The position numbers and the translations under genes were made by a program. The notes beneath the pieces were generated by a model, which was given only the letters and a program-made list of their open reading frames with translations, was not told the origin of the DNA and did not search any database. From Pararhizobium sp. IMCC21322 (lineage in GTDB: Bacteria; Pseudomonadota; Alphaproteobacteria; Rhizobiales; GCA-2746425), in contig NZ_CP132335.1 of assembly GCF_030758295.1 (NCBI RefSeq), forward strand, positions 2,642,412 through 2,706,411: a stretch of 64,000 bases of DNA. The letters are read 5' to 3'. The stretch's first letter is position 1. Every line of letters begins with the position of its first letter. Of this stretch, positions 48,249 to 56,157 are shown one piece after another.

Positions 48249-49750
48249 TGGACCTTCTGTTACAGTCTTTCGTAGATTTGGTGGCTTTCTGGCCATTGTT
48301 TTACGTAACCATTGGCGTGGGTGCGGGAATCATATTTGGTGCAATTCCCGGATTGAATGGCGGCATCCTTCTGGCGTTGGTTTTGCCCCTGACCTTCAAT
48401 ATGGATACCACTCATTCAATCGTACTATTGGTCAGCATTTACACCGGCGGTGTAAGTGGAGGGCTGATCTCAGGTACACTGATTGGTGTTCCTGGATCGC
48501 CCGCAGCGTTAATGACGACCTTCGATGCCTTCCCCATGGCTCGCAAAGGCCATCCTGCACGCGCGCTGTCGCTGGGGATTGTTGCATCATTTGTGGGGGG
48601 GCTCATTTCCTGGTTGTTTCTTGCCTTTCTATCGCCTCCGCTCACGCGGATTGCATTGAAGTTCTCGGAATTCGAGATTTTCTCGATGGTGATGATGGGA
48701 ATTGTTCTGATCGGATCCGTTAGCGCGGGGTCCTTGGCGAAAGGATTGTTTTCAGGGGCTTTGGGTATGCTCATTGCAACAGTCGGATGGGACGAGGTCA
48801 CAGGAGAAAGCCGGATGACCATGGGCTTTCAAGATCTGGCAGTCGGTTTTGAACTGCTTCCAGTGTTCCTTGGTCTGTTCGCCGTTACGCAGATGCTTTC
48901 TGACGTGCAAGATGTCGATAAACCCCGTGATCTTATTCACACGACATTCGCCGAAGTCATGAAGTCCATAGGAGGCATGAAGACCCATATCGGCAATTAT
49001 ATTCGCTCTGCAATTATTGGGACCTGGATTGGCATTTTGCCGGGAATTGGAGCGTCAGCGGGCTCGATCATCGCATATACAGCTGCAAAGAAGGCATCGA
49101 AGAAGCCTGAGGATTTCGGCCAGGGATCAGAAGAAGGTATCGTGGCTTCGGAAACAGCAAACAACGCCACTATAGGCGGGGCACTGATACCGATGATCAC
49201 TCTGGGCATTCCAGGAAGCGTGGCCGATGTCATCCTTCTGGCCGCCCTTATTTTGCACAGTGTGGTTCCTGGCCCGCTGTTGATGCTCAATAATCCGGAC
49301 GTTTTCTACGGAATCATTTCGTCCGCTCTGCTGGCAAACATCATTATGTTCGTCATCATGATTTCAACCGCCGCATATATCGGTCGGATTATAGATATCC
49401 ATCAAATGTTCCTGATACCGATCGTATTGTTCCTGTGCGTCATGGGGATCTTCCTGGTATCCAGCAACCCGTTTAACCTGTTTGTGCTGTTGGGCTTTGG
49501 AGTATTGGGCCTGGTGCTGAAGTTTTTTGGTATCCCGACTGCTCCCTTCGTCATTGGCTATATCCTTGAACCGGTTGCCGAGGAATCCCTGCGAATTGGT
49601 CTCATGTTGTCAGATGGAAGCTTTGCACCGCTCTTCACCCGCCCACTATCGGCTGTTTTCCTGGCTATTGCGTTTGGCTTTCTTGTGTGGTCGCCTCTCA
49701 AGAACAGCCTTCGTGCTCACAAGTTGAGACGCGAGAGCGTTGGGTCGTAG
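48248..49750 (+). CDS. TctA-family large permease subunit
   Basis: This 500-residue protein has about twelve membrane segments. Conserved blocks are GAIPGLNGGILLALVLPLTF, GGLISGTLIGVPGSPAALMT and GTWIGILPGIGASAGSIIAY. ASETANNATIGGALIPMITL and GIPGSVADVILLAALILHSV follow. Full length matches the family. It is the ion-driven translocation pore of the TTT transporter. The next gene, an SMP-30 lactonase, follows 38 bases after its stop and may be in the same transcript. Confidence 0.94.
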   Translation: MDLLLQSFVDLVAFWPLFYVTIGVGAGIIFGAIPGLNGGILLALVLPLTFNMDTTHSIVLLVSIYTGGVSGGLISGTLIGVPGSPAALMTTFDAFPMARKGHPARALSLGIVASFVGGLISWLFLAFLSPPLTRIALKFSEFEIFSMVMMGIVLIGSVSAGSLAKGLFSGALGMLIATVGWDEVTGESRMTMGFQDLAVGFELLPVFLGLFAVTQMLSDVQDVDKPRDLIHTTFAEVMKSIGGMKTHIGNYIRSAIIGTWIGILPGIGASAGSIIAYTAAKKASKKPEDFGQGSEEGIVASETANNATIGGALIPMITLGIPGSVADVILLAALILHSVVPGPLLMLNNPDVFYGIISSALLANIIMFVIMISTAAYIGRIIDIHQMFLIPIVLFLCVMGIFLVSSNPFNLFVLLGFGVLGLVLKFFGIPTAPFVIGYILEPVAEESLRIGLMLSDGSFAPLFTRPLSAVFLAIAFGFLVWSPLKNSLRAHKLRRESVGS

Positions 49751-49788
49751 ATGCGCGCACTTTTTTCCTTGACGGTCCGGGAAGCCAC

Positions 49789-50667
49789 ATGAGCGACGTA
49801 TCACTTGCGGTGGAGATCAAGGCCAAGACAGGCGAAAGCCCGGTATGGTCCAAATCAAAAAACGCCTTGTATTTTGTCGATATTGTTGGGGGAACAATTC
49901 ACTGTTTCTCGCCATCTGAAAATCGATTGTCGCGTTGGGACTTCGGTCAATATGTCGGATGCCTGGCGGAAAAGCGCAGCGGTGGGCTTGTTGTCGCTGC
50001 GCAGCATGGCATCTACAGCTTTGATATTGAAACCGGCGGAAAAGACCTGGTTTCGGACATCGAAGCGCACTTGCCGGACAACCGCTTTAATGATGGCGCT
50101 GTTGATAGCCACGGCCGCCTGTGGGCCGGCACAATGAAAATCCCCCAGATCGGTTCCGGGCCAGTTGGAAGGATCTATAGTATTGATGGGGCCTATCGCG
50201 TTCGCGAACACCTCAGCGGGTTGTCTATAGTCAATGGTATCGCCTTTTCGCCGGACAACAGAACATTCTACGCGGGTGACACATTCGCAGAAAAAGTATG
50301 GGCCTTTGATTTCGATGCGGATGCCGGAATCATCGAAAACAGACGACTTTTTGTCGACTTTTCCGCGCTGCCCGGGCGTCCGGATGGCGCAGCCGTCGAT
50401 GAAGACGGTTTTTACTGGATTGCTACGCCCGGGGGATGGGAAATTTGCCGTTTTGCACCCAACGGAAAGCTGGATCGCCGTGTCCCGATGCCAGTTGAAA
50501 TGCCAACCAGTCTAGCATTCGGAGGAGAGAAGAACGACAAGCTGTTCATTACCTCGCTAAGCGGTAAAATCTCGACAGGTACCGAAGACCGGCAGCCTCT
50601 CGCGGGATCGGTTTTCGTCTACGAGCCTGGCGTCTGCGGGGCACCGGTCTATAATTTCGCCGGCTGA
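49789..50667 (+). CDS. SMP-30/gluconolactonase/LRE family protein
   Basis: This 292-residue six-bladed propeller hydrolyses sugar lactones with a divalent metal. It starts MSDVSLAVEIKAKTGESPVW, whose Glu is a metal ligand. It continues with NRFNDGAVDSHGRLWAGTM (Asn/Asp ligands) and SIVNGIAFSPDNRTFYAGDT (Asp). An in-frame longer start inside tctA is less likely. It lies 38 bases downstream of tctA and may open a lactone formed by the upstream SDR or dehydrogenase. It is cytoplasmic, with no signal peptide. Confidence 0.9.
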   Translation: MSDVSLAVEIKAKTGESPVWSKSKNALYFVDIVGGTIHCFSPSENRLSRWDFGQYVGCLAEKRSGGLVVAAQHGIYSFDIETGGKDLVSDIEAHLPDNRFNDGAVDSHGRLWAGTMKIPQIGSGPVGRIYSIDGAYRVREHLSGLSIVNGIAFSPDNRTFYAGDTFAEKVWAFDFDADAGIIENRRLFVDFSALPGRPDGAAVDEDGFYWIATPGGWEICRFAPNGKLDRRVPMPVEMPTSLAFGGEKNDKLFITSLSGKISTGTEDRQPLAGSVFVYEPGVCGAPVYNFAG

Positions 50668-50933
50668 ATGATGCTTTTTAAAAGCCGTGTCTGTCGCTAC
50701 GGATTTTCGGTTTGACCGCCTGCCGATTTGATCCCACGTCGAAGACTTCAAGGAACGGCTAACCTAAGTTCAGAGTGCGCAGAAAACAGCGTGAAATTGG
50801 ATATGCAGGGAATTATATCGCCGAAGGTCACTGTTATTGATGCGTTCGATATAGAGTTCCATGCGGGCTCTCAAACGACTGCATGAAGTAAGGCCAGGAT
50901 ATTGACGCGCTCGACAGTTCTGAATTCCACTAC

Positions 50934-51063
50934 ATGAGCCCATCAAATTTCTCCAAGACCTTGTACAAATGGCGCCATAAGGTGGAAAATATGTTTGGAA
51001 GACCCAGGTTTGGCGGCATATCGCAACGCGCTATGTCAGATGCGCTGATATCTTCATGGCAGC
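50934..51063 (+). pseudogene. IS5-family transposase C-terminal remnant
   Basis: The frame at 50934 reads MSPSNFSKTLYKWRHKVENM, then FGRPR. After a frameshift, a second frame from about 51013 reads RHIATRYVRCADIFMAA. YKWRHKVENMFGRLKDWRRIATRYDRC is the usual end of IS5-type DDE transposases, so this is a decayed copy. No intact ends or target duplication were seen. The rest of 50668-51166 shows no gene. Confidence 0.7.
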
Positions 51064-51113
51064 GAACCCCAGACGTCGTGGCCAAGGTGACTAAGGCCTA
51101 GGCATGCGGAATT

Positions 51114-51138
51114 GCTAGCGGGTGTAAAGCCCGCTAGC
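51114..51138. terminator. Hairpin downstream of the sugar permease gene
   Basis: GCTAGCGGG (51114-51122) and CCCGCTAGC (51130-51138) form a perfect 9-bp stem with a seven-base loop, 29 bases beyond the permease stop on the minus strand. There is no clear T-run. It probably marks the end of the ABC transporter transcript. Confidence 0.6.
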
Positions 51139-51166
51139 GCCAAATAGGTTTCCGCGATTGTGGTCG

Positions 51167-52159
51167 TTAGCCAATGTCGGTTGCTTCGCGGCCACGCGTT
51201 AGCTGGGAAATGGTTACAGCGATAATCAGCGCACCGCCATTGAAGACGTTAGTAACCCACAACGGAATGCCCAACATTGTAAGGCCGGTAATACCTGTTC
51301 CCAAAAAATAGACCGCGGCAACAGCGCCGAGCGGATTGAACCGGCCGGGCAAAATCGTTGTCGAGCCCAGAAATGCAGCGGCGAATGCCGGGAGCAGGAA
51401 ATTGAGCCCGGAGTAGGGATCAGCCGAGCCAAGAACACCTGCATACATGACGCCGGCAATGGAGGCCAAAACCGCCGAAACGACCAACGCGCCGACACGC
51501 ATACGGCTGACCGAAATACCATTCAACCGTGCGACTTCGCGCCCCCGTCCAACGAATAGGAGCCTACGGCCCAGCGGAGTGAACTCAAACACATACCACA
51601 TCACCACCATGGCAGTCAGAGCGTAGTAAAAGACGTAAGGCACACCCAAAAAGCGGCCTCCGACCACAGCCATCACCAACGCATTATCAATGCCACCGAT
51701 AGTGGATGAGTTTGTCATCAACTGCACGATGCCAGTCATAAGTGAGGTCGATCCCAATGTGACCACAAGTGAGGGTATCCGGAAGTAAACGATAAACAGG
51801 GAATGGAACAGGCCGATCAACACGCCAGCCCCGATGGCAATCAAAATGGCGATGCCTATCGGAAAGTCCATCCAAACGTTGAGCACCCCAATTGTGCAGG
51901 AGGACAGGGTGAGGGTGGCTCCGACCGACAAATCATAATCCCCAGCCGTTAGCGGGACGATGATTGCCAATGCCAGCAATGCAGCAGGGGCATAGGAGGC
52001 GAAGAGAATGGAGAAATTGCCCCAGTTTAAAAAGATGTTGGGCATCGCGAAGTGAAACCCGGCGATCAACAGCACCCAGACCAGCAACAAGGCGACACGC
52101 TCAAAAAGGCGCATGAAGTTGATCTGCGTAGTCGCAGTTTCAGGTGCGGCGTCACTCAT
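51167..52159 (-). CDS. Sugar-type ABC transporter permease (RbsC family)
   Basis: This 330-residue BPD_transp_2-type permease has about nine hydrophobic segments, with AALLALAIIVPLTAGDYDLS (the conserved Gly-Asp-x-Asp-Leu-Ser turn) and GRRLLFVGRGREVARLNGIS, the cytoplasmic EAA-like loop. It is the membrane channel of a high-affinity importer of the ribose/galactose type. It is the last gene of the binding protein-ATPase-permease operon, 31 bases after the ATPase stop. Confidence 0.92.
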   Translation of the reverse strand: MSDAAPETATTQINFMRLFERVALLLVWVLLIAGFHFAMPNIFLNWGNFSILFASYAPAALLALAIIVPLTAGDYDLSVGATLTLSSCTIGVLNVWMDFPIGIAILIAIGAGVLIGLFHSLFIVYFRIPSLVVTLGSTSLMTGIVQLMTNSSTIGGIDNALVMAVVGGRFLGVPYVFYYALTAMVVMWYVFEFTPLGRRLLFVGRGREVARLNGISVSRMRVGALVVSAVLASIAGVMYAGVLGSADPYSGLNFLLPAFAAAFLGSTTILPGRFNPLGAVAAVYFLGTGITGLTMLGIPLWVTNVFNGGALIIAVTISQLTRGREATDIG

Positions 52160-52190
52160 AGTCCATGCCTCAATCTTTGGAATAGTCTGG

Positions 52191-53804
52191 TCATTGGTTC
52201 GCTCGTTCTGCTGCCGTTATCGATCCGTAACAGGCTTCGGCAATGGCATCTTTTTTAACTGCGTCACCGCGAAGTTCCTGTACTAACCGACCACGTGCGA
52301 ACACCAGGACGCGGTCACAAATAGCTGCCAGTTGTTCAGCGTCAGAACTTGCGCACACAATGGACATTCCGCCATCAGCTGCAGCAGTCAGCGCTTTAAA
52401 AATTGTATCTCGGGTGCCCACATCAACACCCTGGGTCGGTTCATCCAGCAAGAGCAGCTTTGGATTGCGATGCATCCAGCGGGCAATCAGTACCTTTTGG
52501 GCGTTTCCACCTGAGAGCGCTGACAAGGGCAGGTCAGGATCGTTGGGTCTAACTTCATATTGTGCGCCCAGCGTTTTTGCTTGTCGCCGCATGGCGCGGG
52601 CATTCAAAAACCCGCCCTTGAAATATTCTTCGATATCGGGCAGCAGCATATTTTCAAATATAGACAGTGTGTCGACGCCACTTTGGGTGTGTCTGTCGCC
52701 CGGCAATAGCGCAAAATTCTCAGCTATCGCCCTTTTGGGTGACATCTCACTGAGAGGGATTTCTGCCCCATCCGCAATCTTCAGGGAGCCGGTCTCAGCT
52801 TTCGTGGCTCCGAACAAAAGATAGGGGACTTTGTCATAACCAGAACCAATAAGCCCGGTCATACCCAGTATTTCTCCCGCACCGATTTCAATGTCGCAGG
52901 ATTTGAGGCCGTTGCCAGATAGGCCACGCGCATGGGCATAGATCGGTTTTTGAACCTTTTTATGCGAAACTGTTTTTTCTGTCTGGATAAGCTTCCGCCC
53001 GATGATCATTTCAACCATCTGATCGTGGGTGGCGTCTGCTGTGTTCACTTTCCCCGAGACCTTGCCGTCCCGCAAAATGGTCACCTTGTCGGTAATCTCC
53101 ATCACTTCTTCGATGTCGTGAGAGATGAAAATGACGCTTGAGCCATGACCGACAATCTGACGGACCAGGCCAAATAGCTTATCAACGCCTTCCTTGGGCA
53201 AAAACGGCGTTGGTTCGTCGAGGAGAACCAATCCCGGCTTGCCGGTGATTTCGCATCCCTCGCGAATTTCTTCAAACGCTCGCACAATGGCCAGCAGGGC
53301 ATGATTGACGGCACTGATTTCATCGACCCGTCGCCAGGGTTCAATATCAACTCCGTAGCGTTCGAGGGTCTCGCGGGCGGCTTTCTTTTGTGCCGGCCAA
53401 TTGATCATCGCGCCGCCTGATAATGCGATCTGCGACAATCTTAGATTTTCAAGAACAGTCAACGAGGGGACAAGACCGAGGTTTTGATGCGCAAAACTCA
53501 TGCCCAGGCGGCGGAAGTCTTGCGGCTTCAGCGGCAGGCTTACCGGTTCGCCATTAAAATGCATAAGCCCGCCGGGTTCCGGTGCATGGAATCCGGCGAG
53601 AACTTTGATAAGTGTCGACTTGCCAGATCCGTTGGTTCCGAGCAGGCCGTGGACTTCTCCCGGCATCACATCAAATGAAACGTCGTCAAGGGCACGCGTG
53701 GCGTGGAAGAACTTGGAAATGTTTTTAAGACTAAGCGTAGGCGGCGTCGAAGACGCCGCCTCGTTTGAGCCATCTGAAACCAAAGTTTCCGCAGCCATTG
53801 TCAT
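52191..53804 (-). CDS. Sugar-type ABC transporter ATPase with two nucleotide-binding domains
   Basis: This 537-residue ATPase of the RbsA/MglA type. The first domain has Walker A GTNGSGKST near residue 58, and the Walker B is VLLDEPTPFL with FISHDIEEVMEI after it. The second domain keeps the signature LSGGNAQKVLIARWMHRNPK and LLLLDEPTQGVDVG but has a degenerate Walker A (GLIGSGYDKV), normal for this subfamily. ATG 53804 lies two bases after the binding-protein stop. An in-frame GTG (53822) and ATG (53798) are alternatives. Confidence 0.92.
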   Translation of the reverse strand: MTMAAETLVSDGSNEAASSTPPTLSLKNISKFFHATRALDDVSFDVMPGEVHGLLGTNGSGKSTLIKVLAGFHAPEPGGLMHFNGEPVSLPLKPQDFRRLGMSFAHQNLGLVPSLTVLENLRLSQIALSGGAMINWPAQKKAARETLERYGVDIEPWRRVDEISAVNHALLAIVRAFEEIREGCEITGKPGLVLLDEPTPFLPKEGVDKLFGLVRQIVGHGSSVIFISHDIEEVMEITDKVTILRDGKVSGKVNTADATHDQMVEMIIGRKLIQTEKTVSHKKVQKPIYAHARGLSGNGLKSCDIEIGAGEILGMTGLIGSGYDKVPYLLFGATKAETGSLKIADGAEIPLSEMSPKRAIAENFALLPGDRHTQSGVDTLSIFENMLLPDIEEYFKGGFLNARAMRRQAKTLGAQYEVRPNDPDLPLSALSGGNAQKVLIARWMHRNPKLLLLDEPTQGVDVGTRDTIFKALTAAADGGMSIVCASSDAEQLAAICDRVLVFARGRLVQELRGDAVKKDAIAEACYGSITAAERANQ

Positions 53805-53806
53805 TC

Positions 53807-54925
53807 TTATTCCAGACCCCACAAAGTACGGAAGCCTGTCACGTATGCATCGCCATAGCCAGTATCAAACTGCGCCGGCGTGCCGGCATCAGCAACATTG
53901 CCATCATCGAAGATATAGAATGGTACGTTGAGCTTGTCGGGCACCGGCAAGTCACAAAGGTCGCGCATATGACCGTCGATTGTCGCATAGGCAATCCAGT
54001 CAAGACTTTCACCGATGTTCATGTCGACATAGCCCTGTTGAATAAAGTCGAGCACGAAAGGTGTACCGTTGAAGGTCGCAACTTTCACATCGCCAAGCTT
54101 GCCGGCCAGCCGCAGGGCGGGAATCACGAACTGGGACATGGAGTCATAAATCGGGATCACCAGGTTGATCTCTGGATGAGCCTGCAGAGCAGACTGTACC
54201 GATGGCTGGATTTTGGTACCCCATTCGGCAACGCCGACATTGATCTCGCGGACGATTTCGCAATTCGGGCAATTCTCGGCCAATTCGCTCATGATGCCAT
54301 CAACCAGAGGAATGGTTGGCGGCACATCGCGTGAGACCACAAGCGCTATTTTGGCTTCACCGTCTGTATTGACCGTGGCCCAGTTCGCCAGAATTTTACC
54401 GATTTCGTTAAAGCCGATAGGCAGCGCGCTCGAAATCAGCGGATTTGGTTCAAACGATGGATCGTAGAAATGCGATGTCATCGTTTTGAGACCGGCTTCA
54501 TTTGCGGCACGAATTTGCGGTTCAACTGTATCAGGTGAAATGCCTGAGATCAGGTTGATGACGTGAAATTCATTGCGTACAGCAAAGTCAAAACCTTGAA
54601 CCCACTGATTGGGCTGGCCCTGATTTTCCCATTCCACAACTTCCAGCCCGATGTCTTCACCGACAGCTTTCATACGGTCGATGATGCCCTTCAGGAAGGG
54701 ATTAGCGCTGCTGTTGGGAATTGAGAGCATTTTCTTGTCTGCGGCGCAGGCGCGAATATCAAACGGATCACCGGGCGCCGTAAACTCCGGCACGTTTGAA
54801 TAAGCGGCGAGGCGTTCGGTTGCTCGTGCAATCCCTTCATCTGCGCTTTGCGCGAAGGCGCTGGGTACTGCAAGTGCAACCGCCAACGCTGTGGCGATTC
54901 CAGATGCTTTTGAAATTTTATTCAT
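53807..54925 (-). CDS. Sugar-type ABC transporter periplasmic binding protein
   Basis: This 372-residue lipid-free binding protein has signal peptide MNKISKASGIATALAVALAV, with cleavage after FAQ near 26. The domain is of the periplasmic-binding-protein type 4 (KKMLSIPNSSANPFLKGIID and ILVSRDVPPTIPLVDGI-like region). GGGAG precedes the ATG 54925. It is the first gene of the importer operon, with the LacI operator 59 bases upstream. The ligand is unknown. The shared operator with the hydantoinase genes suggests a nitrogen-containing ring compound or its glycoside rather than a plain sugar. Confidence 0.9.
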   Translation of the reverse strand: MNKISKASGIATALAVALAVPSAFAQSADEGIARATERLAAYSNVPEFTAPGDPFDIRACAADKKMLSIPNSSANPFLKGIIDRMKAVGEDIGLEVVEWENQGQPNQWVQGFDFAVRNEFHVINLISGISPDTVEPQIRAANEAGLKTMTSHFYDPSFEPNPLISSALPIGFNEIGKILANWATVNTDGEAKIALVVSRDVPPTIPLVDGIMSELAENCPNCEIVREINVGVAEWGTKIQPSVQSALQAHPEINLVIPIYDSMSQFVIPALRLAGKLGDVKVATFNGTPFVLDFIQQGYVDMNIGESLDWIAYATIDGHMRDLCDLPVPDKLNVPFYIFDDGNVADAGTPAQFDTGYGDAYVTGFRTLWGLE

Positions 54926-54983
54926 CAAACTCTCCCGTGTTGTGTGGCGCATTCGAGCTAATCGACCATGCCACTTTGAATTT

Positions 54984-54997
54984 TGAATACGTATTCA
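54984..54997. promoter_or_regulatory. TGAATACGTATTCA operator between ABC transporter and lacI
   Basis: This perfect 14-bp palindrome with a CG centre is typical for LacI-family operators. It lies in the 148-base divergent region between the binding protein gene and the LacI gene at 55074. The identical sequence occurs at 60051-60064. Confidence 0.85.
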
Positions 54998-55073
54998 TAT
55001 ATTTCCGCATTTGTGTGCTAGGTGTCAATCGTTTACTTAAAAACAATTGAAGGCGTCAAAAAGCGGACATGAA

Positions 55074-56123
55074 ATGAAGCGCAAGCCAAATCGGGTCACC
55101 TCACATGTAGTCGCTAAGCTGGCGGGTGTTTCTCAGCCCACGGTGTCTCGCGCCTTTACGCCCTCTGCGAGTATCGCAAAAGACAAACGTGATCGCGTTT
55201 TGGCCGCAGCAAAACATCTGAATTATCTACCAAACTCCATCGCGAGTAGTCTGTCGAAGGCCCACAGCAATATTGTAGCTGTCATTGTGGGGGACATGAA
55301 TAATCCCTTTTATGCCGAGAGCTTAGAGGTATTTATTAATCGTCTGCAAGCGACAGGTCGGCAGGTTTTGGTGTTCTCGATCGCAGATGGGCGTGATTGT
55401 GATGACGTGTTGATGCGGGCACTGCGATATCACGTCGACGGTGTGGTGGTAACCTCTGCGCATCTATCTTCAGATCTCGTCAGCCTCAGCCAGGGCGTGG
55501 GTATTCCCATCACGCTGTTTAACCGCAGCACAGCCGATCACGCGCTGAACTCGGTGCTGTGCAACAGTATAACTGGCAGTGAAATTTTAGCCCAGGCGAT
55601 GCACGATGCGGGCGCTCGTCGCTATTTGATTGTTCGTGGCGATCCTCAGGGTTCGACGAGTCGTAACCGTGTGAAGGGGTTCAGAGACAAGCTGGAGAGT
55701 CTGGCAGTATTGCCCGAAGCCATTGAGGAGATTGATGGTGGTTCCAGTTACAGCGGCGCATTTGACACGATCAGCCAAAAATTTGCGGGCGAGGGGATTC
55801 AACGTCCGGATGCAATATTTGCGGTCAATGATATCATGGCAATGGGGTGTGCGGATGCGCTACGCGACGTTTTCAAGCTGCGCATTCCGGAGGATGTCAT
55901 GTTGGCAGGTTTTGATGGCATTCGCCCGGCCCAGCTGGCTGCCTATCAACTCACCACCATCCGACAACCGATTGAAGAGATGGTCGAAAAGACCCTGGAA
56001 CTTCTGGATCAAACCAGCACGACGGACGATGACGATGACGAAAAGGATCAGATCACGCAGACTGATCATCTGTTGACCGGGACATTTGTGCCGGGAAAAA
56101 CTGTTCCCGGCACAAATGTTTGA
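55074..56123 (+). CDS. LacI-family transcriptional regulator
   Basis: This 349-residue regulator has helix-turn-helix THVVAKLAGVSQPTVSRAFT-like residues 10-30, hinge LPNSIASSLSKAHS and a sensor domain (IVAVIVGDMNNPFYAESLEV). ATG 55074 was chosen over TTG 55047. The C-terminus is unusual: a run of acidic residues (TDDDDDEK) followed by QITQTDHLLTGTFVPGK and TVPGTNV. The last codons form half of a perfect hairpin. It most likely binds TGAATACGTATTCA at 54984 and 60051 and so controls the importer, hydantoinase and dehydratase genes. Confidence 0.92.
   Translation: MKRKPNRVTSHVVAKLAGVSQPTVSRAFTPSASIAKDKRDRVLAAAKHLNYLPNSIASSLSKAHSNIVAVIVGDMNNPFYAESLEVFINRLQATGRQVLVFSIADGRDCDDVLMRALRYHVDGVVVTSAHLSSDLVSLSQGVGIPITLFNRSTADHALNSVLCNSITGSEILAQAMHDAGARRYLIVRGDPQGSTSRNRVKGFRDKLESLAVLPEAIEEIDGGSSYSGAFDTISQKFAGEGIQRPDAIFAVNDIMAMGCADALRDVFKLRIPEDVMLAGFDGIRPAQLAAYQLTTIRQPIEEMVEKTLELLDQTSTTDDDDDEKDQITQTDHLLTGTFVPGKTVPGTNV
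56082..56119. terminator. 16-bp perfect hairpin at the 3' end of lacI
   Basis: ACATTTGTGCCGGGAA (56082-56097) and TTCCCGGCACAAATGT (56104-56119) pair without mismatch around a six-base loop. The stem lies inside the last codons of lacI, four bases before its stop codon ends. The convergent hyuB gene ends 39 bases further on. No T-run follows, but the stem is strong enough to block transcription from both sides. Confidence 0.75.
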
Positions 56124-56157
56124 GTCTTCAGATCGTTCGTAGGGGAGAGAACGGCAA

